Part shown: piece after piece, positions 10,800-20,741 of the stretch
How positions within the stretch are numbered: the first letter of the stretch is position 1
Layout: every line of letters starts with the position of its first letter
From: Epithemia pelagica
Taxonomy: Eukaryota; Bacillariophyta; Bacillariophyceae; Surirellales; Surirellaceae
Assembly (NCBI GenBank): GCA_946965045.2
Contig: OX337241.1
Coordinates: 248,001 to 312,000, forward strand
DNA length: 64,000 bases
Reading direction: 5' to 3'
Position numbers and translations under genes: made by a program
The notes under the pieces: model-generated
The model's input: only the letters and a program-made list of their open reading frames with translations
What the model was told of the DNA's origin: nothing
Databases searched by the model: none

Positions 10800-11876
10800 A
10801 TGGAGCAAGCATCCTCCTCGTCGTGGTACAGTCTCATGAATGAACATGCCTTGTCGATTCATCGACAACAAATGTGCAAGGCCATTTGGGCCATTGTGTT
10901 GGAACGCCAACGACAACCATGTCAAACAACAACTACTACTACTACGAATCCTCCTCGATTGGTGCAACGCGTCGAACAAGTCTTGTTGGAACATTCTTCC
11001 TCCTTGCAAGATTATTTGAATCGCACCACCTTGCGCAAACGGGTCCGCATGGCGACGTCCGGTGGATCGTCCTTTACCACTCTTGGCAGCCATCAAAGCA
11101 GCAGTAGCAGTTCCTCATCGAGCTGGGGAACCCAAGACACCTCTTGTTCCTCCTTGTCTGTCACCTCCGTTGGTACAGTGTCGCCAACACCAACATGTTC
11201 TTCCTTCATGGGCGCAACAACAACAACGACAACAACGCTCCAGAATCAATCTCCCGAAATTGTTCAAGCCGAACGACGCAAAATGACGTTGCAAATCTTC
11301 AAGTTTTTGGAACGACGCAAGCCCTCCAACAACAACAACGAACCCACGAGCAAACCAAGAGCCAATCACCACCACAAGAAGTTCTCCAAGAAAACGACTC
11401 GACAACCACACCCGTCTTGTAGTCGAACGCACAAGAAACCCAAGCATTGGCATCCTCCACGACAACAACAAGCACCACTACTAGTACAAGTACCACACTA
11501 CGAGCAACAACAAGTAGTAGTAGAAAAGGAAGAAGAAGAAGACGTGTCCATGCAAGAATCATCGGACCAAGGAGAAACAGAATCCTCCTCCTCCTCCTCG
11601 CCAGAACCACCTCAGCCAGCAGAGGAGAACCAGCAGGAACGACACATGCGTGCCACCTTGTTGAGTATGAGTCGCCATTGCGAAGTGTCCTTGTATCGAC
11701 AAGCCACGTCGCTGGAGGAATACAAGAATACGCAAACCTTGCAATCACGACTTCGACAGTTGCTCGATACGTGTCTCGCCCAACGCCATCCACAAGCAAC
11801 AACGACTCCACCACCATCACTACCAGTCAATCCTACCATTGCAACTACTACTACTGCGACGACAAACGGAACATGA
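10800..11876 (+). CDS. KIX-like domain protein, Gln/Ser/Thr-rich
   Basis: A 358-aa protein with ATG start, probably a nuclear transcriptional coactivator. Two segments resemble the three-helix KIX fold. The first is residues about 18-82: a basic helix around RQQMCKAIWAIVLERQ, then LVQRVEQVLLEHSSSLQDYL with a following basic helix. The second begins with RRKMTLQIFKFLERRKP (about 160-177) and resumes after a roughly 100-residue insertion at RATLLSMSRHCEVSLYRQA, TSLEEY and a final LQSRLRQLLD helix (about 282-328). The pattern R-x(2)-L-x(6)-E-x(3)-Y/L-x(3)-S-x-x-x-Y matches animal CBP and plant MED15 KIX. Low-complexity S, T, Q and E tracts separate the parts. In KIX proteins this domain binds activation domains of transcription factors. 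The assignment rests on recalled family patterns and should be treated as probable. Confidence 0.55.
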   Translation: MEQASSSSWYSLMNEHALSIHRQQMCKAIWAIVLERQRQPCQTTTTTTTNPPRLVQRVEQVLLEHSSSLQDYLNRTTLRKRVRMATSGGSSFTTLGSHQSSSSSSSSSWGTQDTSCSSLSVTSVGTVSPTPTCSSFMGATTTTTTTLQNQSPEIVQAERRKMTLQIFKFLERRKPSNNNNEPTSKPRANHHHKKFSKKTTRQPHPSCSRTHKKPKHWHPPRQQQAPLLVQVPHYEQQQVVVEKEEEEDVSMQESSDQGETESSSSSSPEPPQPAEENQQERHMRATLLSMSRHCEVSLYRQATSLEEYKNTQTLQSRLRQLLDTCLAQRHPQATTTPPPSLPVNPTIATTTTATTNGT

Positions 11877-12608
11877 AGAAGCTACATTCAATCCTACATT
11901 CCAACGACTACTACGACAAACGGAACATGAAGAAGCCACAAAACCGCTCCTCCAATTTTCGTGGAATGGTTTCTCACCGAACCCTTTCTATTCTTGTTTC
12001 CAAAACTCTTGCTCTGTCTCTGACAACTGCGTGTCAGCAAGATATGCCCCAAATCCTGCATGTGCTAGTAGGTAGTCACTACATGGTGTTGGTTCCTTTC
12101 CGATCTGGGTGGATATGATCACCACACACAAAAGATCATTCACCAGACTACGATCACACATTCCGTCATCCTGACAGAAATAACACTAGAAGGCAGCCCA
12201 CAGGCCGAGAAAACAACACCCTTTGGTGAATTTGTGAAAGGGCGGCCATCCCTTTATTGGTATTTAGCCAAAAGGCCACCCACAACACCAATGACTTTCC
12301 ATGACAAATTCTCCGAATGTTACCAAACGCAATTATTTCGGTTGGTTTGTTGTCATCGTCATCATCATCATCTTCTTCGGGCAGTTTTAAACCTAGCATC
12401 TCAATGAAGGTAAACTACTCTACGGCAAGCCCCTGCTGTGGCACAGGCTTAGGGACGGTACATAGGTAGCCCTCTCTTTGAGAAACCCCGAGAGCGACTG
12501 TACAAGTATGATCAGCGATCCAAACGCGATATCTTTGTGCGATCCAAAAGCGATACTGAAATCCTGACTTCGGGTACGGGCACCGGATCTTTTTTTCGAC
12601 AATCCACC
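11877..12608. other. Intergenic between KIX-like and dehydrogenase genes
   Basis: An imperfect tandem duplication (word ACAAACGGAACATGAAGAAGC at about 11858 and 11913; period about 55) spans the stop codon of the upstream gene. No further gene is seen. Sequence from about 12480 is open in the frame of the following dehydrogenase but has no ATG before 12609. Confidence 0.45.
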
Positions 12609-13754
12609 ATGATGTGGATGCCGTTCTCTAGTAGCCGACGCACTGCTGCTACGGATCTGGAACTTTCGATGCGACAACAGTTGTGTCGTCCCTCAAAACC
12701 AAAATCACACAAAGGAGGAACCGCACCAGTATTCGGTGCACGGGTCCGACGACGCCTGATGACAGGCCTGGTTCTGTGGATGCCACTCCTGGTGGCAACT
12801 ACCACCGTGCCGGGTGTCAGGATGGTATCCGCCCTTGCGGCAACCACCAAAACACCGAGTCCTCGTACGATTTTGATTACCGGTGCCACCGATGGGATTG
12901 GCCAACATACGGCCCAAAAATTGGCGGCCGATGGCAGCGTACATTTACTGGTGCATGGCAAACGCCGTGGTGGTGTGGGAGCAGACTTGGTGGAGGATTT
13001 GAGGCAACGAGGGGCCTTGTCGGCCACGTACTTTGCTGCCAATTTCAACGATTTGACCGAGGTGGAACAATTGGCACGGGACGTCAAGAACCATTTATCC
13101 TCTTCTTCTGATGCGGCTGCCTCGTTGGATGTCTTGATCAACAATGCCGGTATCTTTGATCCTCCGCTTCCGGCCAAGTCCGTACAAGGCTTTGATCAAA
13201 CGTGGGCCGTCAATGTCATGGCTCCCTTTGTCTTGACGCGACGGTTGTTGCCCTTGTTGGCCGCCAGTCACCATGACTGTCCTCGCATTATTACCACCTC
13301 GTCCATTAGTCAATCCTATACACTACCATCGTCCATGGACGAATTGTTTGGAATGGGAACCTTTGCGGAACGGTCCAAATCGGGCCATACGGCCTACAGT
13401 CATTCCAAATTGGGCGATTATTTGTTTACCGTGGAATTGGCCAAACGCTTACAACAATCCTCCAGTCCTCCATTGGCACGCATCAAGTGTTTGACCATGG
13501 ATCCTGGAACGGTCAATACCAAAATGCTCTTGGCCGGATGGGGTCCCTGTGGCATTCCGGTGAAACAAGCGGACAATACCTATCGATTGGCGACCGAGTA
13601 TGGGGCCCAACAAGACTCGGGAACCTATCATTTTGGAGGCAGTGGATCGCCCGATGCTCGGAATCCCGAGAAATTACAGCTTTTGTTTGACACCTTGGAA
13701 GACTGTACCAATTGTTCCTATCGCAATCTGGAACAAGATCTTCATGACATGTAA
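12609..13754 (+). CDS. Short-chain dehydrogenase/reductase, retinol-dehydrogenase-like
   Basis: A 381-aa NAD(P)-dependent oxidoreductase of the classical SDR fold. Visible motifs in order: TGATDGIG (cofactor-binding glycine-rich loop, about residue 101), NNAG (about 186), a Ser in TTSSISQSY, and the catalytic pair in AYSHSK (Tyr-x-x-x-Lys). The C-terminal part (DPGTVNTKM) is the usual P-G-x-V-x-T segment. An N-terminal extension of about 90 residues includes a hydrophobic stretch (LMTGLVLWMPLLVATTT) followed by VSALA, which could be a signal or anchor peptide directing it to the ER or plastid route. The substrate cannot be inferred; the closest recalled families act on retinol-like or chlorophyll-pathway compounds. 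I chose ATG 12609 because the frame upstream has only non-ATG starts. Confidence 0.85.
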   Translation: MMWMPFSSSRRTAATDLELSMRQQLCRPSKPKSHKGGTAPVFGARVRRRLMTGLVLWMPLLVATTTVPGVRMVSALAATTKTPSPRTILITGATDGIGQHTAQKLAADGSVHLLVHGKRRGGVGADLVEDLRQRGALSATYFAANFNDLTEVEQLARDVKNHLSSSSDAAASLDVLINNAGIFDPPLPAKSVQGFDQTWAVNVMAPFVLTRRLLPLLAASHHDCPRIITTSSISQSYTLPSSMDELFGMGTFAERSKSGHTAYSHSKLGDYLFTVELAKRLQQSSSPPLARIKCLTMDPGTVNTKMLLAGWGPCGIPVKQADNTYRLATEYGAQQDSGTYHFGGSGSPDARNPEKLQLLFDTLEDCTNCSYRNLEQDLHDM

Positions 13755-14556
13755 CCGGCCACTGGTTCAGCAAGGAAACACACCGACACTTGCTGATCCA
13801 GCAATGGACACACTTTTGTTTCAGCAATTGCCCATTTCAAGTTTGGATACAAGGAAACCAAGAATTATTCCGTGAAACGAAGAAGAATCAAGCGAGGATT
13901 TTTGGTTCTACTGGACACTTGTTGAAGAGGTTGTGGTGGCGCAACGGACCCATATATTAGGTTCGTATAAGGGAGGCTCTTTCATATCTCCTTGCTCACC
14001 TCTTGGACCTGCCTGCCATCCTTGTAGACGACTAGGTATAAGTGAGATAGAGAGAGTCCGCACAAGGCAGTAATGCTTCCATTCTATGACTGCAAAAAAA
14101 CTTGACGGTCAAATCTTACGAGAGCACACTTGGATGCCACATTTGTTTTTGGTATTAGCATCGTTACGAGGGAGAGGAGTGTGTATGAGAGAAAGATAAT
14201 ACCTGCCGATGGAATCTCTCTTAAGAGGAGTGTGTATGAGAGAAAGATAATACCTGCCGATGGAATCTCTCTTGTAGACAAACCCATTCTTGACTACCTT
14301 CCTAGGAAGTGCAGATTCTCTGCTCCTCTAGTAGTCTATCCCGAAGACTTATTGCTATATTCCAATTTCTATCTGTGACCGTATTAGATCGGTCGCTCAT
14401 TGTTTTCGTGCGCCATGTCACGTTGGAACGAGAAAAAATGAACAGTCCACCACAATTATAGAGGATGACCATGACCCAAAGAAGGTTGTCAGCTTGTTCA
14501 TTTCTCCTCTTGTTGCAGTAACGAGAGTTCTGGTTTTCACGCAAGTACCGCAACTC
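13755..14556. other. Intergenic with a two-copy direct repeat
   Basis: No gene is seen. A 51-bp tandem duplication lies at 14174-14273. The segment from 14494 is open in frame with the next gene but the natural ATG is at 14557. Confidence 0.5.
14174..14273. repeat. Perfect two-copy tandem repeat, 51-bp period
   Basis: GAGGAGTGTGTATGAGAGAA begins at 14174 and again at 14225. The 49-base core is identical in both copies, ending GGAATCTCTCTT, so the duplication is recent or maintained. Confidence 0.9.
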
Positions 14557-16416
14557 ATGAGACGAAGAAACCGGTTCCACCAATGGAGGTTGGTGTGGTT
14601 CGTCTTTGTGGGTGTCGCCATGGTACTACGTGTGATCCAAGTGGTGGTCCAGATCAGTCCGCAAGCCTTGGGAACTGACTTGTCCATGGACATGGCCATT
14701 TTGGAAGAAGAATGGCTTCGGCCTCTCAATACTACTATTAGTACGAGTACAACGGAACTATCATGGTTGGCAGGAGAATCCTCGTCGAAAGAGGCACATC
14801 CAGTGAATGCCACGAATCACAACAACAGCAAGACGACGAACCAGAATCGCAAGATGCCGTTTTCCATTCCAAAGAAAAACAAGGAGGACAACAAGAATGA
14901 CAAGGTCTCAACAGAGCTGTCTACCATGCAACAACTACAACCATCAACGAGGCAAAAGCAACAAGAACAAGAACAACAAGAACAACCTCTAACGTTACCC
15001 CAACAAGAACAGCATGAAATTGTGGATTACGACAATTCGTTTTCGGCCTGTCTCATGATTATGGACGAAAATCATCGCTTGCCAGAATGGCTCGCCTATC
15101 ATTACTACATGATGCCTTTACGCCATGTCGTCTTGTTGGTCGATCCCCGATCGGAAACTTCCCCCATGGACACTGTGCAGCGATGGCGTCCGTACATAAA
15201 GATTGACGTTTGGAACTTTACCGATTTGCATCAATACAAACCCCAGTCCAAAAAACACGCCAATTTGGATTCCTGGGAACGGCATCGACGGGTCCAAAAA
15301 TTCTTTTACACGCAATGTGGTCACTACTTTCGAACCCACAATCGAACCTGGACGACCTTTCATGATGTGGATGAATATATCTATTTGAATCCCTTGAGTG
15401 TCCTGCATGCCACACAGCGTCTCACAGTACCTGGCAACATTCGCCGTTACTTGGAAGAAAGATCCCATGGAACAATATCCTCTCCTACCACAGAAACAAC
15501 AACAAGTGATGGGGCAACCACACGCAAACGAGGACGACACCAACAAGGGACAACAAGAACAACTTCAATGCATCGAACAAAGGGCAAATTATACCAGGCC
15601 ATGCACAAGGATCATTGTATCTTGATGGAACGCAATTATTTTGGTTCTGTTCCCGAGTCGATGGATCGCATTCAACAAGGCGTGCCATCCTTTTTGAATG
15701 CTAGTCACTTTGAAACCTTGTCCTGGCTCCATCGCACGAGCCATACCGATATGGTACTCAATGGCATGGGCAAATCCATTGTGGACGTGTCCGGCCCTCC
15801 CTCTTTGACCTTTACGGGCAATGTGCATCGAATTATACCCTCGTGTTCCGCCCAAACCTTTCCCGTGGGCATGGGTCCCTTGCGCATTCGACATTACCTG
15901 GGCAGTTGGCAAGCCTATGCCAGTCGCAACGATGCCCGTGTCGGTGTGAAACGGAATCGAGAGCGATACTTGTTCGTGGCCACCGTCGGGGAACACGATT
16001 TGCCCGATGATTCGGTTCGACCCTGGCTCGAGGGATTTTGTCGACAATTTCATTGGAATATAACCTTGATTCAATCGCTGCTGCAGGGAAGTGGACAGGT
16101 ACCACCCATTTCGCAACAGGTACGACAAGCGCAATGGTCCATGACACCTCAACAAATTGCCACTGTCATTCAAGAGGGCAAAAACCAAGCATCCCAACAA
16201 CCACAAAACCGTCAACAAGATACACGCTTTGCCAAATGGCTGGAACGACGGTTTGTCGTCCATACCTTGCCCAATGGGACGGTTCAAGTACAAGTACGAA
16301 ACCCTCCTCCTCATCATCATCATCATGCCGCTGCCGTTAATGAATCCATGGCATCGACCTCGTCCAGACCAGACGTTGTGTACGATTTGGAACCCTATCC
16401 CTACTCCTTTGAGTAG
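14557..16416 (+). CDS. Type II membrane glycosyltransferase, GT92/DUF23-like
   Basis: A 619-aa protein from ATG 14557. A short basic N-terminus (RRRNRFHQWR) is followed by one transmembrane helix (LVWFVFVGVAMVLRVIQVVV), the type II topology of Golgi glycosyltransferases. A Gln/Asn-rich stem of about 130 residues leads to the catalytic region, which begins FSACLMIMDENHRLPEW and continues through a YYMMPLRHVVLLVD segment. The acidic FHDVDEYIYLNP motif is the expected metal-binding D-x-D. This order matches GT92/DUF23-like enzymes, which commonly transfer galactose, but donor and acceptor cannot be read here. The segment LYQAMHKDHCILMERNYFGS follows, with an H-rich tail near the C-terminus. Probably involved in protein or polysaccharide glycosylation in the secretory pathway. 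Confidence 0.75.
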   Translation: MRRRNRFHQWRLVWFVFVGVAMVLRVIQVVVQISPQALGTDLSMDMAILEEEWLRPLNTTISTSTTELSWLAGESSSKEAHPVNATNHNNSKTTNQNRKMPFSIPKKNKEDNKNDKVSTELSTMQQLQPSTRQKQQEQEQQEQPLTLPQQEQHEIVDYDNSFSACLMIMDENHRLPEWLAYHYYMMPLRHVVLLVDPRSETSPMDTVQRWRPYIKIDVWNFTDLHQYKPQSKKHANLDSWERHRRVQKFFYTQCGHYFRTHNRTWTTFHDVDEYIYLNPLSVLHATQRLTVPGNIRRYLEERSHGTISSPTTETTTSDGATTRKRGRHQQGTTRTTSMHRTKGKLYQAMHKDHCILMERNYFGSVPESMDRIQQGVPSFLNASHFETLSWLHRTSHTDMVLNGMGKSIVDVSGPPSLTFTGNVHRIIPSCSAQTFPVGMGPLRIRHYLGSWQAYASRNDARVGVKRNRERYLFVATVGEHDLPDDSVRPWLEGFCRQFHWNITLIQSLLQGSGQVPPISQQVRQAQWSMTPQQIATVIQEGKNQASQQPQNRQQDTRFAKWLERRFVVHTLPNGTVQVQVRNPPPHHHHHAAAVNESMASTSSRPDVVYDLEPYPYSFE

Positions 16417-17254
16417 CATTCCTTACATGCATATGAAACGGTATGTCCTGGCTCATGACTGGTTGGTTTCTAAATCCAATTGCTCAAAGAAACCACACCA
16501 GCAAAAGGATGGAATGATTTGGAGTATTGGATTGTTGTGACGCCTCCTCCTTCTTCTTCTTCTTCTTCTTCTTCTTCTTCTTCTTCTTCTTCTTCTTCTT
16601 CTTCTTCTTCTTCTTCTTCTTCTTCTTCTTCTTCTTCTTCTTCTTCTTCTTCTTCTTGTTATTTTATAGGAGGGATGAGTGGGTGACTATAACATGGTCC
16701 TAGCAACATTCCCATGATGCACCACAGGCAACCGCAAAGGACCACACGATGCAGCCTTGTCGTTGTCGTCGTCTCGTAGAGCGACCGTTTCTACTTCACC
16801 AGCCACATGGTTGGGACCATGACACGTCCGCCTGTTGTCATGCCGAGAAACAAAACAGCTCGTATCTCGTATGCATTCATTGTGAAGAAGACTCTGAAGA
16901 GCCATCCCTGGTGAGTTCCATTCGGTATCGACACTTGTCTCCTTACGCATCCACATGGGAAGATTCCTAGGGAGATCGTTGTTCCTTGAACTATTACCTC
17001 TACTAGGTAGCTATACTGGTAGAGCAGTATTCGACCCAGGAGTTTTCGCGACCCCCCATTCCCATTGCGACAAGGATTGTCGTGGCCTTGTAAGATAACG
17101 AGGCCCAATATAATAGGGGGCCCAAAACGCGGGGCGGCAAGCTCCTATTGTACCTGCCTCTCCATATATCATACTGTCCAATCTTACCGCGGTTCGCCGA
17201 AGCAAAAAGTGTTTTCTTGTTTTCCATTTAGATATATGTTAGATATGTTTGTCG
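16417..17254. other. Intergenic with long TTC microsatellite
   Basis: Contains the trinucleotide tract at 16543-16657. The remainder shows short frames on both strands without recognisable content. Confidence 0.5.
16543..16657. repeat. (TTC)n microsatellite
   Basis: About 115 bp of CTCCTCC followed by essentially uninterrupted TTC repeats (over 30 units). It keeps poly-Ser, poly-Phe or poly-Leu frames open, and these are artefacts. Confidence 0.97.
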
Positions 17255-20239
17255 ATGAGCTGTGTTTCTGTTTCCACAAAAGGGCCACCAAAACAACAAC
17301 AACAACAACAAAGAGGAAGGGACTTGGGAGTCATAGTTTCACCACCAGAAGAAGGGGAGAACGACAACAACCACAACGTGAAGGGTTCCATGGCGGGCAA
17401 ACCCCAACAGCATGATGATGATGACGGCTTGCAATCCACCAGTCGAACCAGCAACAACGAAAACAGACTACTACAGCATGCAACGACGTTTGAACCTATC
17501 AAGAGGTGGTCATTGGTGGTCGTTGTCACCATTGTCGTAGTTCTGGGCCGAGTCCGTGCCACCACGACTTGTACTCACCACCTGGTGGAGGAGGAGGTGT
17601 GTCCCAATTCCGCAGTATCCTCCTCCTCCTCCTCGTCGTCGTACGACGACCCCCAGCAATCATTTCAATGTAAGTATCCTACACATAAAGAAAGTTGTAC
17701 GGCCTATTCAAAGAATACACTGTGCCTCTCGAAAGACAAAATCCTGCAACCGGTGGAACGAAAGACACGTAACGGGCGCAACCATTGTGTTGTTCGTTGC
17801 CAGATTCAGAGAGAGCGAGAGAGTCCTGTTGCTTACACTTTTGTGTATTTTCTTGGTTTTGCGGAACCAAAGGTTCTATTTACATGGCTCCCTCCTCTCT
17901 CAAGGGAGCCGAAGACGGCTTTGGAGTTTATACGACGCGTCGTATTCGCAGGAATCAAGCCTTGTTGCAATCGGGTTTGCCCGATGCACCTTCGATTCCC
18001 GTCTTGGACTATGAATTTCTGCCTCTCAGCACCAGTACGACGACAAAACCAAACAACAACCACAAGGATCCAGACGATAATACGACGCAACAAACGACAG
18101 TTCAACAAGAAGAATTGCTGGAAATTCGTCGGGCTCGCCGACAATTTATAGGATTGTTTGACAATTATTGGTGGGGACGTGGCAAACCCGATCATGTCAG
18201 TTTCTTGACCCATGGATCATCCATTGATTTTCAAATCACCTTTGGGAGTTTGCCCAATCACCATTGTGTTTTGGATGCTGTAGAGGCCTTTTACCCACAC
18301 AGTCGCAATGCCGACGGCTATGCTCCCCATGACGATTCCTATGATCGGCAACAACAACACCACCATTCGTCGTCCGTGTCCTCTCGTAATGGTGCCAATC
18401 CCACGACAAGAACCCTTTTACTAGCGGGTGCCATTTCGTATCACAATGGTCGCAATTTTACCGCTCGCCGAACGGTCGAAGCCGGAGAAGAATTGTTTTT
18501 GAATTATGGACATTGCGATCCGCATCCAAATGTCTTTGATTTTCCAAAGCATGCTAATTCCTGGCAGAGACACATTCCCGTTCCAGACGATTTTCAACAC
18601 GTCGTGAACCTGCTTCAAACCCACTATCGGCCATGGTTACAAAAGCAACAACAACAACAACAACAACAACAAGAGAACCACGAAGATCGAACCGCCAATC
18701 AGCTGTCGTTGATCAACGTCCGCAATCCGTTGGTGCAACGACTTTTGCCGAAAACACGCGCCGAGTTGGAACGTGTCTTGTTGGGCTATACAGACGACAC
18801 GGACGAAACCATGTCCTCCTCCTTGCTGTACCGGGTCGTTCGATCTGTGAAACGTGTCTTCTGGATGGGCTCTAAACAAGAAAACACCGACAACAATGAC
18901 AAGTCCTCATTGCGGATGTTGCAACGGGTGGCCCGATACTTGGGAACGACACCACGGTCCGTCGAATGGATTGTGTTTGGAACAGTTGGTGGCCAAACCC
19001 AGTACCATACCCTATGCGGGCCGTGGTGCCTTTACCCAACAGGCCATTGCCCAAGGCCAAGTGATTGTTCCGGCACCCATTTTGCACATTGTGGATAAAC
19101 GAGCCTTGAATGTGTACACACGCGACGGACAAGAGCAACAACAGCAATTGCTCTTGAATTATTGCATTGGACATGCCGAATCGTCTGTCTTGCTGTGTCC
19201 CAATACCAATGCAATTCTTATCAATCATTATCGAAAATGGTTTCCGGCCTATCAAGCACTGGATGGCCACGACGCATCATGGTCACAACAAGATCACAAG
19301 AAGGAGGATGAGGAGGATGGTCCTAATGCACGATTTCAATGGTCCACGCACGATCGGAGGAGTGACCAATGGAGGAAACTGACTGTGGACCAATTGTGGA
19401 ATTCTTCAACCGGAGGACAACGCGGCTTGTTTATGGAGGTGGTAGCCTTGCGTGATATTGCGGAAGGAGAAGAAGTCACGGTCGATTACGGTCCCGACTG
19501 GGAACGGGCCTGGAATCAACATGTGGAACGACACGTCCAGCGACAAGAAGCGGAGCACCGCCCTTCAACTAACGCAGAACGGTCGGAAATGGCGCCGTCG
19601 AGTCATGATGAATTCTGGAAGATGAGCATACAAGTGGCGAATGAACAAGAAATCATTCAGTTGCAATCGGGTGATTTGCGCAAAACTACCTGGCACGAGA
19701 ATGACTACTTGTTTACCGGTTGTGAATATGACGTTGATGACGAATGGGACAAGAGCAAAGTATTTCGAGAGGCCCGCCCCGACTGGCCCAATCTGGACAA
19801 TGAGACCTTGCTCCGTCTGTTTTCCCACAATGCCATGGAATCCGACTTCTACAATGGAGACGATAACAAGGTTCAAGACGCCAATGGTACATGGCACTTT
19901 TCATCACCGGCTCTCATGTATTCTACACACGGTGATGAATTGTTTTGGCCCTGCACCGTAATTGGTCTTTCATCATCGTCTTCCGAGGGTACTAATTCAA
20001 CCTATACCGTTCGCATTCACCAGCGCGAGGACCAACAGACTCCGCCATGGGCAAAGAATGAGTTGCCCCGATTCTTGACGAATTTCCCCCGGAATGCGAT
20101 TCATTACTTTGTCAAGCCACAGGCTAGTGACCAACAGCATCCAGAGGCGTTTCGACACTTTATTGGTTTGCCACCATCCAACGCCGGGGATGGTAAAGAA
20201 CGTACGACGTTTCCGGAGCAATGGAAGAATTTACGATAG
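17255..20239 (+). CDS. Tandem double-SET protein, one intron, one frameshift
   Basis: Probable lysine methyltransferase-like protein of a diatom family with two SET-type halves. Exon 1 (17255-17669) encodes a Gln-rich start and a hydrophobic anchor or signal (WSLVVVVTIVVVLGRVRA). Exon 2 starts at 17873; the join gives QCSIYMAPSSLKGAEDGFGV, the typical SET entry. The first SET half ends with SYHNGRNFTARRTVEAGEEL and NYGHC. A linker with poly-Q leads to a second half: NGLCLEQLVAKPSTI, AGRGAFTQQAIAQG, PNTNAILINHY, then AEGEEVTVDYG. The halves lie in different frames. One base is missing near 18964-18966, where SVE should continue into NGLCL. This is a real mutation or a sequence error; the intact downstream frame of over 1.2 kb favours a very recent event or an error. 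SET-fold enzymes use S-adenosylmethionine; substrate and location (secretory or membrane) are unknown. Confidence 0.75.
17670..17872 (+). other. Spliceosomal intron in double-SET gene
   Basis: GTAAGTATCC donor and AACCAAAG acceptor, 203 bp, phase 1. Removal joins the membrane-anchor exon to the SET exon in frame and completes the family-typical Cys-x-Ile-Tyr entry. Without splicing, both frames run into unrelated sequence. Confidence 0.8.
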
Positions 20240-20741
20240 AGCTATTTCAGCTCTGTGACAATGGCTTCCGTAGAATGGTGAAAAGAGAACCGAATAGAAC
20301 ATAAAGATGGGTGGGGCCGTTGCACAATCAGGGAGCTGCCTAACTCATGTTCATCCCATTGAATCTCTAGATCCCGTCGGCAATCGAAGATGCACGCCGT
20401 CCGTGAACTGTGCGTTCTAGTCTATTATCCCTTCCCTTTGATGAGCTATTCTCTGTTTTGACACTCGTCATAAATCATGCTCCCTCCAAGTTCAAGGCAT
20501 TTCATGAATCACGAATATTGATGCTAACATATATTGAGAAGTTACGCTATGTGACGCCGACTAGGTTCAAACGATAACAATGATGAACGCATCAAAGAAT
20601 ACGAGACTGTAGTTCAGACGATACTCCATATAAACAACAGCATGCGACGCAACAAGCTAGAATCATACACAACCATAACTTCAAACCCTTTTGGCCATTC
20701 CCTGCCTCTTTGGTAGTTGCGGTGCTGCAACGACTATACTC
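20240..20741. other. Convergent intergenic region
   Basis: Lies between the 3' ends of the double-SET gene (plus) and the GTPase gene (minus). No open frame or repeat of note. It probably holds both polyadenylation regions. Confidence 0.6.

Noticed and set aside
16543-16657. Poly-Ser ORF in the TTC tract
   Set aside because: Open only because of the trinucleotide repeat.
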